A stretch of 64,000 nucleotides of DNA from Hemicentrotus pulcherrimus (Eukaryota > Echinodermata > Echinoidea > Camarodonta > Strongylocentrotidae), in NCBI GenBank assembly GCA_003118195.1, contig BEXV01001089.1:26892-90891 (forward strand). Reading direction: 5' to 3'. How positions within the stretch are numbered: position 1 is the first letter of the stretch; each line of letters starts with the position of its first letter. Under the pieces are notes generated by a model that did not search any database, was not told the origin of the DNA, and saw nothing but the letters and a program-made list of their open reading frames with translations. A program made the position numbers and the translations under genes. Positions 12,201 to 26,000 of this stretch are shown piece by piece.

Positions 12201-14822
12201 AACAGTCGATAAACTGCACAATGTAATATTTTTCCCTGAAAACTAAGAGGTAACGTTGAATCATGAAACTGTCTTTTGTTTCTTGTTCCAATGCCCATTG
12301 ATCCTGAATTATAGACTGAACTTGAACCTCATTCCATACGACCTGTGAACAATTACCCCCAAGCTCTCTTTTAAGGAACTTAAACATAGACTCTGCACTC
12401 ACTATTGCTTATCTCCCGGCTGGTTGTCCTTCAAATAGATCAACCCCTGCTTCTTCTCGTCGTGTCGGTCGGCATAGTAACAGTAAATAAACAGAAGAGC
12501 ATAGACTCCCAACAGACCTGCCACAAACAGGTAGGTCACTGGATTCTCATTGGGGCTGTCATTCAAAATGGAGAAAATGTAACATGAATGTTTGAAGCAT
12601 TAACCAATTGCTTAAAGACCCTATTCCATGAAAACACAACTTTATATCAATGGAAAGCTGAATGAAATCTGAAATATTATTATCTACATATTAAAGGATT
12701 CCAAGTGGTACAAATAATCAGTGTATTTAATATCTTTAGCACAGTACAGGGTGACTGATCAATATTGTTTCCACATTGCTCAGTCACCCTGGAACTTCAA
12801 CTATCGATATCGATATATCACACAAAAACAAAGCCATATTTACAGAGGTAAGTCAAAAATTGTTGTTTCACTAGTCAGCCTGATATAGATGATAATAACA
12901 ATATTGTATGTCTTTGTGTGATACAAGAATATATTGCTCTATGTATGATGAGATATTGGACGCTTCTTCAACTCTTCCAATTTTGTCATAGCTCGAGAAA
13001 TATGTTCTCATATCACGCTCAAAGCCATCCAATATTATGTGAATACCAAATATTTTCCCTTTCAGTATTGCACAAAAGCAAATCAAAAACCTAATTTTCC
13101 TACGATCATTCAGTAAAAACAAGGCTGAGAAGGACAACTTACCCAACGAACAGCTGCATGTCGACCAAGCTGACGATACTGAGGATGGGAACGAAACTAA
13201 CCCCAAAGGAGCTGAGGTGGGTACACAAGCACTGCGTGGTAGCAAAGGTGGAGGATGAAGATGTAGAACATCCTTCTGGTGACCAACTCACTGCAAAAGA
13301 GGAGTAACAGAAACCATTTTTTTTTAATAAACCCATTTTCAATGAATTGTATTTCAATGTAATTTTTTAATCTTTCGTAAATTTGGCAGCAATTTTGAAT
13401 GAATATTTTGTTTCAAACAATTAATCAGTTTAAATCAAACCAAAAGAAAAATATGGCTGATGACAAAGATGTTTAATGATGATTGTTTTACCCGACTGCT
13501 ACAAAAGCAAGTATATGCATGTAAGTAAGCAACCAGGGGACTGACAGCTTTGAGACCTCTTCAAGGGACTTAGAAATGAGGATTAATGCCTCACAAAAGG
13601 GCAAAAGCACATTGACTTGGTTTCTAACCCCTTACCTCCCAGTTACGAGACCACTGCTCAACCAATGAGCCATTGTGCCTAATTCATTCAGAAAAACAAA
13701 ATAATAATGATTTGTTCAAAATAAAATCTAAATAATTTGATTTGTCTCTCACCCTCTGAAGGATCCCAGTAGAGACACTCTCCCCACCACATCTTGAGCA
13801 GGTACTGACTGGTCTGGTCACTGTCCTGTCGGAAGACCGTTTCCCCAAACTCACCGTCCACGAGGGCCAAGTAGTAGCGCCCAGAGACTGGTAACAAATA
13901 ATGAAAATGGGAATGTTAACGTAAAGAGAAGGACACATTCAGAATCACATGGTTGCAATCGAGAAGCAATAGTTTATCAAAGTCCTAATTGAACATAGAC
14001 CGGAGGAAAAAATGTGAGAATAAGGAAGGAAGGTGAGGAGAAGGAAGGAAAGTAAGTGGAAGAAAGAAAGGAAAGGGGAGTGGAAGGGGAAATGAGAAGA
14101 GGAAAAGAGAAAGGAAAGAGGGAAGAGGAAGAGAGAATCGCAGAGGAAAAGGAAAGGAAAAAAGAACAAATTGCAATCACTCAATCTCACTGCTGCCATA
14201 CATTTTACGCCCACACTGTTCATAGAAACCCCACAAACTGTTTTTTACAAACTGGTTTTAATGCATGCATGCACTGATACATTGCACATACACATGCAAA
14301 GGTGGCATTTTTTTGGCATGTTGTTGAATTGGCAATTTACAAAATTCTGACAATTAAAAATCCCATGAAAATAACAGTTTATTTAGTAATATCTTATTTA
14401 TTATTCAACAAGATAACACTTTTGTGTTCATTGTCATTAACTTCTGACTTAATTACCATTGAAGCTGTCAGGTGGTAGAAAGATATCAATGCTGTTGATG
14501 TCATCATTGTGGTTCCAGCAGCGGTCATAGTTTGTAGGGGTCGGCTCCACTCCATATCTATACGTATCAAAGTGAATTAGCACAAAGATAAAACCATATT
14601 AAGCACTAGCTTTGCCATTAAGCTTTATACAAACAGGTATTACTATTCAGATGTGAGTTGGTCTAACGGTACGTTCACTTTGTCAGCTTTCTGTCTTTGC
14701 CTACAAACTGACCCAGGTGACCCTAATTCGAAACTGAGTCACGTCTTTTGGATGGTGATGTTAAAGGTCGGTCCCCAGACCTAAATAATCATATCTGATT
14801 GATACACCTCTGTAAAAACCAT

Positions 14823-14856
<34 letters not shown>

Positions 14857-17800
14857 TCAGATCTTATGAGCAATCACTTCACCTATATTTCATTCTGTAT
14901 TGCTTATTGTGCTATCAGTATTTCCATGGATCAACCGTGATTCATTAATTTATTTCATGTTCAGTAAGGGAACAGACAAGAATTTACATGTAGCATACAT
15001 GATCATAATTAGTGTAAGATATGTCAGTTGCTAAAACAAAAGGAGTTACATCACGGGCATCTACTTGTATTTGCTGGTAGGTTATTTACTTTGAAAAGAG
15101 AGATTTTCTCACCTCAGCAGTACTGTGATAGGGATGGGTCGCTGTATCGGAGTGAGCTTGATAGATATGTGAGCGCTCTGCTGGATGTTAGCTTGAGACA
15201 CGTTGAAGGAATGCACGCTCATGAAGGAGGGGTCAAAAGTATAGTTGTAAGACAGTGAAAGCTGTTGTGCAGAGATGGAATAAAACACATGAAATCACAG
15301 TGGGAACTAGACCATAAATTAATGAAGGAAGATCAATTAATTTCAAAGAAACAACTTTGCATCCAACTTTAGTGCTATGGGTAGCATGATAGCCACAAAT
15401 AGGCAAAAAGTGGAGAATTTCTCAGAGCAGGGAATTTTTTGTTTATAATTAAACAGCAAGTTAACCCATGGATTTCTGAATTCCCTTAAAGCCACCAGGT
15501 TACTGTAGTCAAATAAAAAATAATGATAAGTTTACTTCCAGGATCCAATAAATATACATAAACATGCAATTCCAAACACTCTCAAATAAAATTATAGATA
15601 ATTGCACAAATATCTTAGATATTTCAAAAACATTAGACATTATTACAATGAAAAGGGTGCACATTCTATATCAATATACAGGGGAGAGAGCGAGCACTAA
15701 AAAAAAAAGGAGTTTTTTTTTCTTCTTCTTTTCTACCACCAACCCCTTGGGAAAAGAAACAACATTCCCCCCTCCCCCTTTTATTGCTACACTTGGCTCA
15801 CAAGATTCAATCAAGAAGATAATTACAAAAAAATTTCGTACCTTTTCTGATAAGTTGTCAATGTCGATGATGATTTCCTCTCCGGCAGGTAGATTAGAGA
15901 CATTTACTAAGCTGTGTTCATCATCATCACAGGAGTACAGTTCAAGAGATGCTACAGGAGTTGTGACCTTAAAGTATGGCAGGAAGAAAAGAAGTTTTCA
16001 TCCTCTCTATGGTGTGCCACATTAAATGACAAGCAATTATCAAAATGATACGTGTACATTTCACATCCTGACATAAGTCACTTTTTAGGTGGTCTGTCGG
16101 TATCAACAGATCACCGATGTAGCTGAAACAATAAGCTATCACAAGTGTGCCCTTTATTTTATCGATCAGATGCCAGGATCATGCTCATATTTCACTTGCA
16201 ACGTGGGATTTGAGAATTCCATTTTCTGTTTAGGTGTAATCGCTATGGGAAATATTTTGGTATATCAGTAACGCACTTGACTTCTGACCTCGAGATCCCT
16301 GGTTCGAGTCCGGGCGTCTCCAAAAATTTTTTTCTTCACTTTTTTTTTCTCTTTGACTTTTCACTGATCATAAAAATTGAAGACATACCACCTAATTCGT
16401 CCTCATGACGAATTAACTTTCTAGTTCAATTTTATAATTGTTTCATTCTTGAACTGTGCATTACTGTAATATCTTCTTTTTGAACAAGCTTTACAATGCA
16501 CGTTCCTGATCAGGTTTAATGAAGGAACATCTTAATATTTTTTGTGCAAATTCATGATTTTTTTTGTGTGTGTGCAAGATTTGCTATCCACTGCAGGGAT
16601 TGTAATGTAAGTAATCCACTGATCTTGTTTTGTTCTATAAAAATTATTGTTGACTTAATTCAAATTTGATTTCCTTCAGTTTACAACATCTATGCAAAAA
16701 AATTCAGTCTGCACATCAACTTTATACCGTTTTTATTACCTCAGCAATCAAAATCCTATCATGAAATTTGACCCTGTCATCATGCCCCCCCCAAAGACAC
16801 ACAACAAATGTATGTCACAGCACATCTAAAATGCAGTCAAACCTGTTTTAGTGACCACCTGTCTACAGAGACCACTTTTTCTGTTTCCCTAGGGCAGTCC
16901 TTCGCTATAGGCAGGTTTGACTGTATTTATATTTAAATCCAATATTGACCTACCTTGTTGGCACCTTGACCCCACATAAAGGGGTTGTCCACATAGGTCA
17001 CCATGTGGGCATCGTAGCAGGGGTGATTCCAGCGGTACCTGTCTGTCCAACTGTCCCTTGCCTCAGGCTTACCTACCAGGGCATCCAAGCCTTGAGGGAG
17101 GGTGAAGGTTGCGCCCCCCGCCGAGAAGCTGGCTCCAGCTAGGGTGCCGAGTCTTGAACCCTGTAGGCTCAGCAGGAGACTGGTGAGAACCACTGCCTCG
17201 CTCTCTGTGGTCATGTGACCGAGATACACCTGCCAGTGATAAAAAGCACAGTTTTAAATGTAGCAGGTGTGTCGTTAAGAGATTATTACGCCGGCTTTAG
17301 CTGTGCTGCCATTACGGCACTGTAGCATTTCAAGGAATTAATTCCTGCCAGGTACCCATTTACATCACCTGGGTTGAGTGTGACAAATGTAGATCAATGT
17401 CAACGTCTACAGCCTTACAACTCTCAGGCACCCCATGAGTGATAATATAACATAAGTCAATATGTATCAATAACAGTATTAAAGTCTTAATTTAATGTAC
17501 AGCTTGTAAATGGGAAAATCTGTATTTTCTTGCATTCCAAAGACATGAGAGTATACAGCAAATCTCGACATCAATCCATTGCAAATCATAAAAGGGATAA
17601 TAGCATAGCGTACCGAGAGAGATAGTTGTGACACACACACACAGGTACGCACTAAAGGTTCAATTCATGAGCTCCGAATAGTTCATTCCCACATGTGATT
17701 TTCTATGAGAGGGAACTATGTTCACTATGAATTAAATATTGAGTGTGTACGTGTGCACATGTCACCATTATCTCTCTCAACGGATAACAAGCTTCAAGGA

Positions 17801-20800
17801 ATTTTTTTTTTCTTCAAATAATGTACATTTATGTCCCCCTTTCACATTACTTCGCCTATCCAAACAGCGAGACAACTTTGCAATAGCCCCTCTTTCCCCT
17901 CTACTCCTATTGAAAGACTACCAATCAGTTGCCTTGTAGCCCCATGGAAACCTTACCTGGAGCATATCAATCATGGCTGTCACCATCTGCTCTGTGATGT
18001 CTCTAGAGTCTTCAGGAGGCAGGACGTCATCGGTGTGGTTGTGATGGAACGACTCCAGGATGTTGGACGCCACCATGACCATCACCTCGAGGGCATCGCG
18101 GGCCAAGCTGGGCTCCTCCCACCTGCATCGGGCGCTGGAGGTCGCCATGGTCGTTAGAAGGCCAGATACCTTCCTCTGGCAAGGGGCATTTAGCTGGAAT
18201 GAATACAGGAAGGGAAGTAACACAAGATGTAGAATTAATTCATGTATAATGTAGTCTTTCTTTTTTATAATTTGTATTTGTATTTGACTGTTATATTAGT
18301 AATATCAATAGGTATTGGTATTGTGCCATCTATCTAGAACTTCTATTCGAAGTCGCACAAGGAAAAAAAATAAGAATAAGAGTCTGAATAAGTTCCACAT
18401 TCTCAGGTCGAGTATTGTTAGACAGATAGGGTTTCAACTTGGACTTGAAACACTCCCATGAGGTTGCACTTCTTCAAGTCCAAAGGTAATTAATACTTCA
18501 GAGATCCAGGCAGGGGCATCGTCTAACACAATACAGAGTTCCTCTGTGCCTCCTAGAAACCTTGTCATTGCACAGTAATATATGATATCATGAGTACTCA
18601 GAAGACGAGACAGTTTGGATTAATCAAAAAATGGACATTCAATGTATGAGCCTTCCAAATTGAAAATTACTGTACAGGAATACATACATCATCAGCTTAT
18701 ATAAAAAATGTATAGCTGATGATATATTTTGACAGACATTGATATAAAAGAGAGCTTCAATATTTTTGAAACCCCAACATATCAAAATTATTTACACCAA
18801 AAGGTTGCTTTATGCATGTATCATTAAACAAAACTAATACCTCTTCAGGTTTTAAAGAAATTAGTTATTGTACACACTTCCCATTCTCAGTACTATAAGA
18901 AACTTAAGCCATTGCCTACAGTAACCACATAGTCCCTGTATAAAGCCTGTAGGAACAAGATAATTCAGCAGTCAACAGGCTAACCCATTGACTGCTGATT
19001 TGTCTCTTTCCAATAGGTTTAGTACAGGAACTACCCAGCTTCCCGTAGCCAATGGGTTAACTGCCTACCTCATATGGTACGGAAGAGACCTCATTGATGG
19101 CGCCGACAACCTGAAGGATTTCATACTCGTCTCGGATTGGGAGAGCCAAGATCCCTTCCAGGAGAGCAGTGCGTATGACACACCTCTCTGTGATGATCTA
19201 TGGTAGGACAAGTAAATGCTGAAGTGGTAGAGTCAGTATGCTCAGGTACCTTGGTGATTTTTTTTCTTCATACAAAACAATGCACCAGGGGGATGTTTCA
19301 CACATGACAAATGACAAAAATCAGTGACAAATCTGCTGATAACCAATCAGAAGCAAGGATTTCAGTAGTTATTCGACTTATCTGTAAGACAGATTTTGTA
19401 ATATTAAAGCCCCCTAAACTGTTGGGAGCCCTAAATTTGTTTAAAATTTTTTGGCAAAATTTTACTTCATAATGTGAAAGGGGTTGTCATTTAAGATACA
19501 CCTCTGCAAAGATTACCCCCTCCGACCGCCCTCCCACCCCCTCCCCCCANNNNNNNNNNNNNNNNNNNNNNNNNNNNNNNNNNNNNNNNNNNNNNNNNNN
19601 NNNNNNNNNNNNNNNNNNNNNNNNNNNNNNNNNNNNNNNNNNNNNNNNNNNNNNNNNNNNNNNNNNNNNNNNNNNNNNNNNNNNNNNNNNNNNNNNNNNN
19701 NNNNNNNNNNNNNNNNNNNNNNNNNNNNNNNNNNNNNNNNNNNNNNNNNNNNNNNNNNNNNNNNNNNNNNNNNNNNNNNNNNNNNNNNNNNNNNNNNNNN
19801 NNNNNNNNNNNNNNNNNNNNNNNNNNNNNNNNNNNNNNNNNNNNNNNNNNNNNNNNNNNNNNNNNNNNNNNNNNNNNNNNNNNNNNNNNNNNNNNNNNNN
19901 NNNNNNNNNNNNNNNNNNNNNNNNNNNNNNNNNNNNNNNNNNNNNNNNNNNNNNNNNNNNNNNNNNNNNNNNNNNNNNNNNNNNNNNNNNNNNNNNNNNN
20001 NNNNNNNNNNNNNNNNNNNNNNNNNNNNNNNNNNNNNNNNNNNNNNNNNNNNNNNNNNNNNNNNNNNNNNNNNNNNNNNNNNNNNNNNNNNNNNNNNNNN
20101 NNNNNNNNNNNNNNNNNNNNNNNNNNNNNNNNNNNNNNNNNNNNNNNNNNNNNNNNNNNNNNNNNNNNNNNNNNNNNNNNNNNNNNNNNNNNNNNNNNNN
20201 NNNNNNNNNNNNNNNNNNTAATATTGAACAATTTTCTTCTTCAGAGAAATAAAATAGTTTGTATTGATTGGTATCTTGTTTGACTGATTGACTTGTGGAG
20301 AAAAACATTCCAGTGCATAAAAATCTCTGAATAAAATGTAAACATCATACTTTATCATTTCTTACATGGCAATGATCTGTGTCTTCTTCCTCGTCTAAGA
20401 CGTGCGAGAGCTGATTGAGGAGATGCGCCACCAAACGCACATGTGAGTGGACGTTGAGATCATCGCCATGGGCAACGTATACCGCCAGCATGCTGTCCGT
20501 ACCCACCGACACCGCCTCCCTAAAAATATTTATTATTCATTCACATATCACATAACAAGCATTACAAGTTTCAACATTTGATACATTGATAGAATGGATA
20601 CAATGATGGACTGAATAAGATTAAGTGAGACACAGGGGCTTTATTCTGTAAAACTTGCAATGACCAATTTTCGTGATGTGACCAAATTCAATGCATACTT
20701 CTTTCTCAAGTGTTGTTGGTAGGTAGGAAAAAAATTATGGCTTACCCTACCTAGCAAAACATAATACATGCAATACGTATTCTGACTATTGAAATTCAAT

Positions 20801-23040
20801 TATTTGTACCAGGTGAATAAAATCAATTTTATCAAAGCACTTTACAAAGACGTTCCTGTATGCGTTAAATTTTGGAGACATTACGAAAATGGCCTATTGA
20901 AAAGAGGCTTCCTACAATCACATAATTGTTACCATTAATCTATCCAAAATAAGACAAATTCTATCACAGTAATGATGATTGGAGTAAAAAATGCCAAGTA
21001 TAACAACCCAAAAAATCAGATAAAGTGTACCTGATATGAATTCACAGTATTATTAGGATTAAAAGTACATGAATCTAACACTGAAATAAAAAGAAAAGTT
21101 ATGTGACAGATTAAAAGATTGATGAAACTTTTACAGACAAAACATAATTAATAGGCACACTACAAACTAATGATGATGTACAAAATATGGACAATAAAAT
21201 ACATTAGCAAATATTTAAAATCTGAAAAACACTGTAACACCATTTACATTGTGGACAAACAGTTAAATTACTTCAAAACATACAAGATACAAGTAAATAA
21301 ATAGAAACGCAGATAAAATATACAATATAAGGAGGAAAAAAACATAAAAATCTGAATCTGAAAAATATGAAATGTTTACAATTTGTTTTATTTAAATACA
21401 AAGAACCCTATTCCCCAAAATGCACAATGATAAATGACTCAATTGGTATTTTGTTTTCTGTATACCCTTTGCATTGGAATTGAATCCTCTGTGAAGATTA
21501 CACATGTAACTGTGCTCTTCTCTGTCAACTTAGAGACACCAAAGAATCAAAAAGTATTTGAAGAAAAAAAATGACCCAATTTCCATATTTGTTGTTGTTG
21601 TTATCGTTATTGTTGAATCTGATATGTGTCAGTAGTATAAAAAGAAAAGTTCAAAAAAAGTAATTACTCCAAGGCAATGATTGACTACCGGTATACATGT
21701 CCAAATGTACTTGGCCCTTAATGTTGAATATCTATTGCATTAACTATATTTTCAAAGACCCAAGCCCATCCCTCCCATTATTGTTTTCTACATGCACCGA
21801 GAAAATAGACTCTTGTCATTTACCGTTATTTCCTCAAATTTGAACACCTCAAAATTAAATAAATTGATATGTACTTTATTTTGTTATTAATCCTTGTTTA
21901 AACCTTCAAAGAGGTATTAAGGAAAGAAACCGTTCAAGACATTTGAATTGTGCATCTTGGATAAAAAGTCTGCATATCAGGAGAAATAGAGTACCCAATA
22001 ACTGTAGCTATAGACAAATGAAATGAGATGAAATAGATACCGGTACAGACATATGTGAGCAAATATAGCATGTTTTTTATATTGATATATGTAACTTTAA
22101 CTTAGAAACTATGTAGACTGTACAATATGAAACTAAAACCATCTGTGTCCCTGCATACATGTCTGAGCACAAACCCTGTTGCTCATCCTGATTTTCTTGA
22201 AAACTCTTTCCTGAAAACAAGTTCAATGATACCCAAAGAGAAGAATATTCCTTGAAGTAATCGTACCTGAAGACATTGTACTAGCAAATTTAGAAGAACA
22301 AAAGTGTCTTCCTGTAATTTTGAGCGTTGCAAAATTTATACTGGTCACTTGATGCAGTAGTTTTTGGAATGAATGTTGATCAGCATTATACTGCCCAATC
22401 AATATAAATATCCCTACAAGAATGGCAAGACCTTAAAACTGTTGATACCAACAAGGTACTCGGAGAGTTCTTAAAGCGATACTGAACTGATGACCTTTCT
22501 GCCCTAACGTACTGTTTATTGTATAGCACCATCTCATGGTCAACTTGTTAACCCTTTGGCTACGGGAGCCGAGTGCTCTCTGTGTTAACTCTATGGGAAT
22601 GAGTGAATTCAGTAGTCAACGAGTTAACAGTGCCTAACCAACTTCCTAGTTCGCACTTCGCAGACAGTGGACTTGATGCAGGTACCAAAAGCGCAGCGAA
22701 GGAAGCAGCAAGTTATGGGACCATACTGTACAGCTGACCTGAGGTGGTGCTAGAGAGGATTAAATTAGTGATCTCATATTTCAATCATTCGTAACTCTTT
22801 TCACCATTGGTCTGGTGTATTTTAAACTTGTCCCATTCTGTTTCTCTTATTTTTCTACTTCAATACAACTGAACTTATTACAAAGGTTGGATTGCCTTTT
22901 AAACATGCATTTTGTTTTAACTGAAATACTATTAAGCTGATATTTGTATAATAATGCACACATAGTGTACATCATACAAATTATCATAGATGAGGAAAAT
23001 ATGTTTGTGACTGATAAGAATAATAATAATAATAATAATA

Positions 23041-23071
<31 letters not shown>

Positions 23072-26000
23072 TATATAATTGTTATTTTTATTTTCATTTT
23101 TTAATAGAATACAATGGTCAAAGGGATTTCATTCTGAGTCTGACTCATGTCATGATTTGTGCTGAACTGCTGCAATGAGCGGTACCCCTTCCACTTGTTG
23201 ATTCAATTGTTAGCCAGGGCCCTGTTACACCAAACTTACCATTGATGGTAACTACCATGGAAACCTTGATTTTGATTGGCTGTTGAGCCCTGTTAACATG
23301 GTAGTTGCCATTGTTGGCCAAGTTACCATCAATGGTAAGTTTTATGCAACGGGCCCTGAGCTCAGAATAAGCCGTTACCAGCAATCACCTACATGTCAAA
23401 ACCTACCTTGGTTCCGCAAGTATCGACGGAAAAACATTACATTTCATTTTTATTAACTTTTCTGAGCAATTTAAATGACTACCAAAACCTGCATTGGCAC
23501 TATAAAGCAGTTATCTGGGTTGCCAATTTGCCAATCTACATGTAAATAAAAAGTTGAACAAGAGCCCTCTTTGTACATGAAAAAAGTATTTCCTTTCCAC
23601 AACTACATGTACGTGTATTGCTTCCAGTTCCAAAGTCCTATTATTAGATAGCAAGGAACACCATTTCAAACAGAATTGATCATGAAATGTCTAAATTGAA
23701 AATAACCATGCCATCCTATCCAACTGTCTTCTCAATATCATCTTCAAATTCAACAAATAACAATAAATAATCATGATTGAAGGTGTCATCGGCTGCTAAA
23801 TGGAGGAGCAATAACATCTCGCTTCTGTATTCTCCTTCTCAATCGGGTGCTGTGTTTCGAGAAATCAGATGGCAGTACTTACAATATATATATATATCTC
23901 TTATCCAAGTGTTCTTGATTATGATCCATGAGTAAATGGGAGTATGGCAAGTCATTAGTATAGCAAATGAATATTGTTTATATTTCTTATTAAAAGCATT
24001 TGGTCGTCTTTTGGGGTATAAAGATATACATGTATGAAAGGATATGCCAAATACATATAGGGTTGTAAAGCTTTTGAAAGTTAACCTGTGTACACTCAAA
24101 CATGCTTCAGGAAAGGCTCTTTCATTTATACATGTACAGTATACTTCATAAAGCGGATTGGTCGGATTGCTGACAAATCAGCAATGTGATAGAGGTGTAT
24201 ATATTCTGCAGTCAAGTATAATGTATCAAATGATGTATTTGTGTGAGAATGTGAGAGAATTTGTGACTCTTTTCTCACACAATTCATTAGAGAATGTATG
24301 TTTCTTGACTTTTGCTTCATGCAAGCTTGACAAACTTTGTCATTTTGTTGAAATGTTACAAACCGCACTTCACATCAACACAGCATACACACATGTCCAT
24401 CAATCAAGATCCTCTTGTACTTCCAACTCGACTTTCAATAGCAAGAGGCAACTGGCAAAGCTCCATCAAGACCGCCGATTCTTCACGATGACTGACAAGC
24501 CATTGTAGACAAAACTCTGCAGGGAAACCTTAATTTCAAAGACACTAGGAAATCCATGCTGGATCTTAACAAAGGTAGCCAATAAACATGCCACCTTGTG
24601 AAACACCAAAGACTACTCTAGGTCTAGAGATCAAATCTATACTCAAGGTGTTCCACTCAACAGTAGACCATACACTCACACAAATCACACCACCAATCGT
24701 ACTCAGCATAACTCATTTTGAATGTATTCAAGTTGATATCATTTGATGTTTTAAGTTGAATGTCTTCATAGATCTGAGTACTTAATGACAGGATATTCAT
24801 TGTTTGACTGTTCATGCTATTGAACTATGAATGCAAGTTAAGATTGATTGCAACTCTTACCAACAGTCAACTGGAATTCAGCTTTCTACTGTCATTTGAT
24901 GTGGCATGTTCTGATTGGCTGATAACAAGTTGCACTTGAATGCATACTTGTAATATGAGCCAGTCGGAATTCAGATTTCGGTTGTAGCTCAATAAGAGGT
25001 GGATTGTGATTGGCTAACATCAATTTGCAATCAATGAAAACTTACGTGCAATAATACAATTTTATTTAACAGGACCTCCATTTAGGCATGTACCTGAACA
25101 ACTGTGTTCATGATTTATATTTTCCCGCTCTGTGAGTGTTTGGTAAGAAGAAAAACATGCAAAAATTGATAAGCAGAAGGGTTCATGCAAAAAATACTGC
25201 AGTTTGTGATAAAACATTCAGTAAATGAAGATAAACATTGAGATACTGTTAAAACACATGTGTGATGAGTATGTTGCTTATTTATTTTTGGTTTGTTTTG
25301 TTTCTAAGATACATTTAAGGGAAGCTGCAAGGTCCTTTTTCATGATAACACAGATTCAAGTAGTTTCATGGTAAATTTAAATGATGATGTATTAGTACAA
25401 TATTGACCTGCATAGTTTGTACAATTTATAGTTAAAAGAGCAAGTTAACAGAACACATCATTACAAGAAGGGCCCTTCACCATTCATTCATTCAAACATA
25501 CTTGGCAGCAAAGATTAAATGACATAGTATTAAGATAAATAGTGTTAATAAAAAACAAGTGTGATAAATGAGCAGGTTAGTATCAAGCACACATATTACA
25601 TGGGTGATGCACCTGTTGCATTTTTGATAAATGTGTCTACTGAGAGCCAGAAGGGCATTATCTCTGTGTATGAGTTAATGCCCTTTTGACAGTCAGCAGC
25701 CAAATTGATAGTGAAAAAATCTTGATGTCGAATTTAATATAGCACTTAAGATAACACTTAAGAATGAACATTTAACAAAAATATTTCAAAATAAAATATC
25801 TAAGTATCACATCACAGATTCAAAGAAAAGAAGAAACACTCCGCAAAATGACAAAAAGGGAGAAAACATAAGAAAATAGCAGGGTGACTTAGAAGAGAGA
25901 TTGAATAATGAAAGAAAATGATTAGTTGGCGAGGTTTACACTTACAGATATTCCAGCTTGTTTTCTAAGCTTTCAAAACGCTTTGGAGAGACTGGTATCG

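Larger units (their letters stand above)
20520..25945. other. 5.4-kb intron 25
   Basis: Between exons 25 and 26, whose frames join directly. Holds a TTAA element (22548-22627), an AAT microsatellite (23018-23073), a palindromic element (23217-23356) and otherwise AT-rich unique-looking sequence; no further exon recognised. Confidence 0.7.

Noticed and set aside
15564..16025. Plus-strand frame of 153 codons
   Set aside because: Antisense to exon 30 and A/T-rich intron; no motif.
19484..20358. Four open frames of 245-281 codons
   Set aside because: They are almost entirely N (assembly gap).
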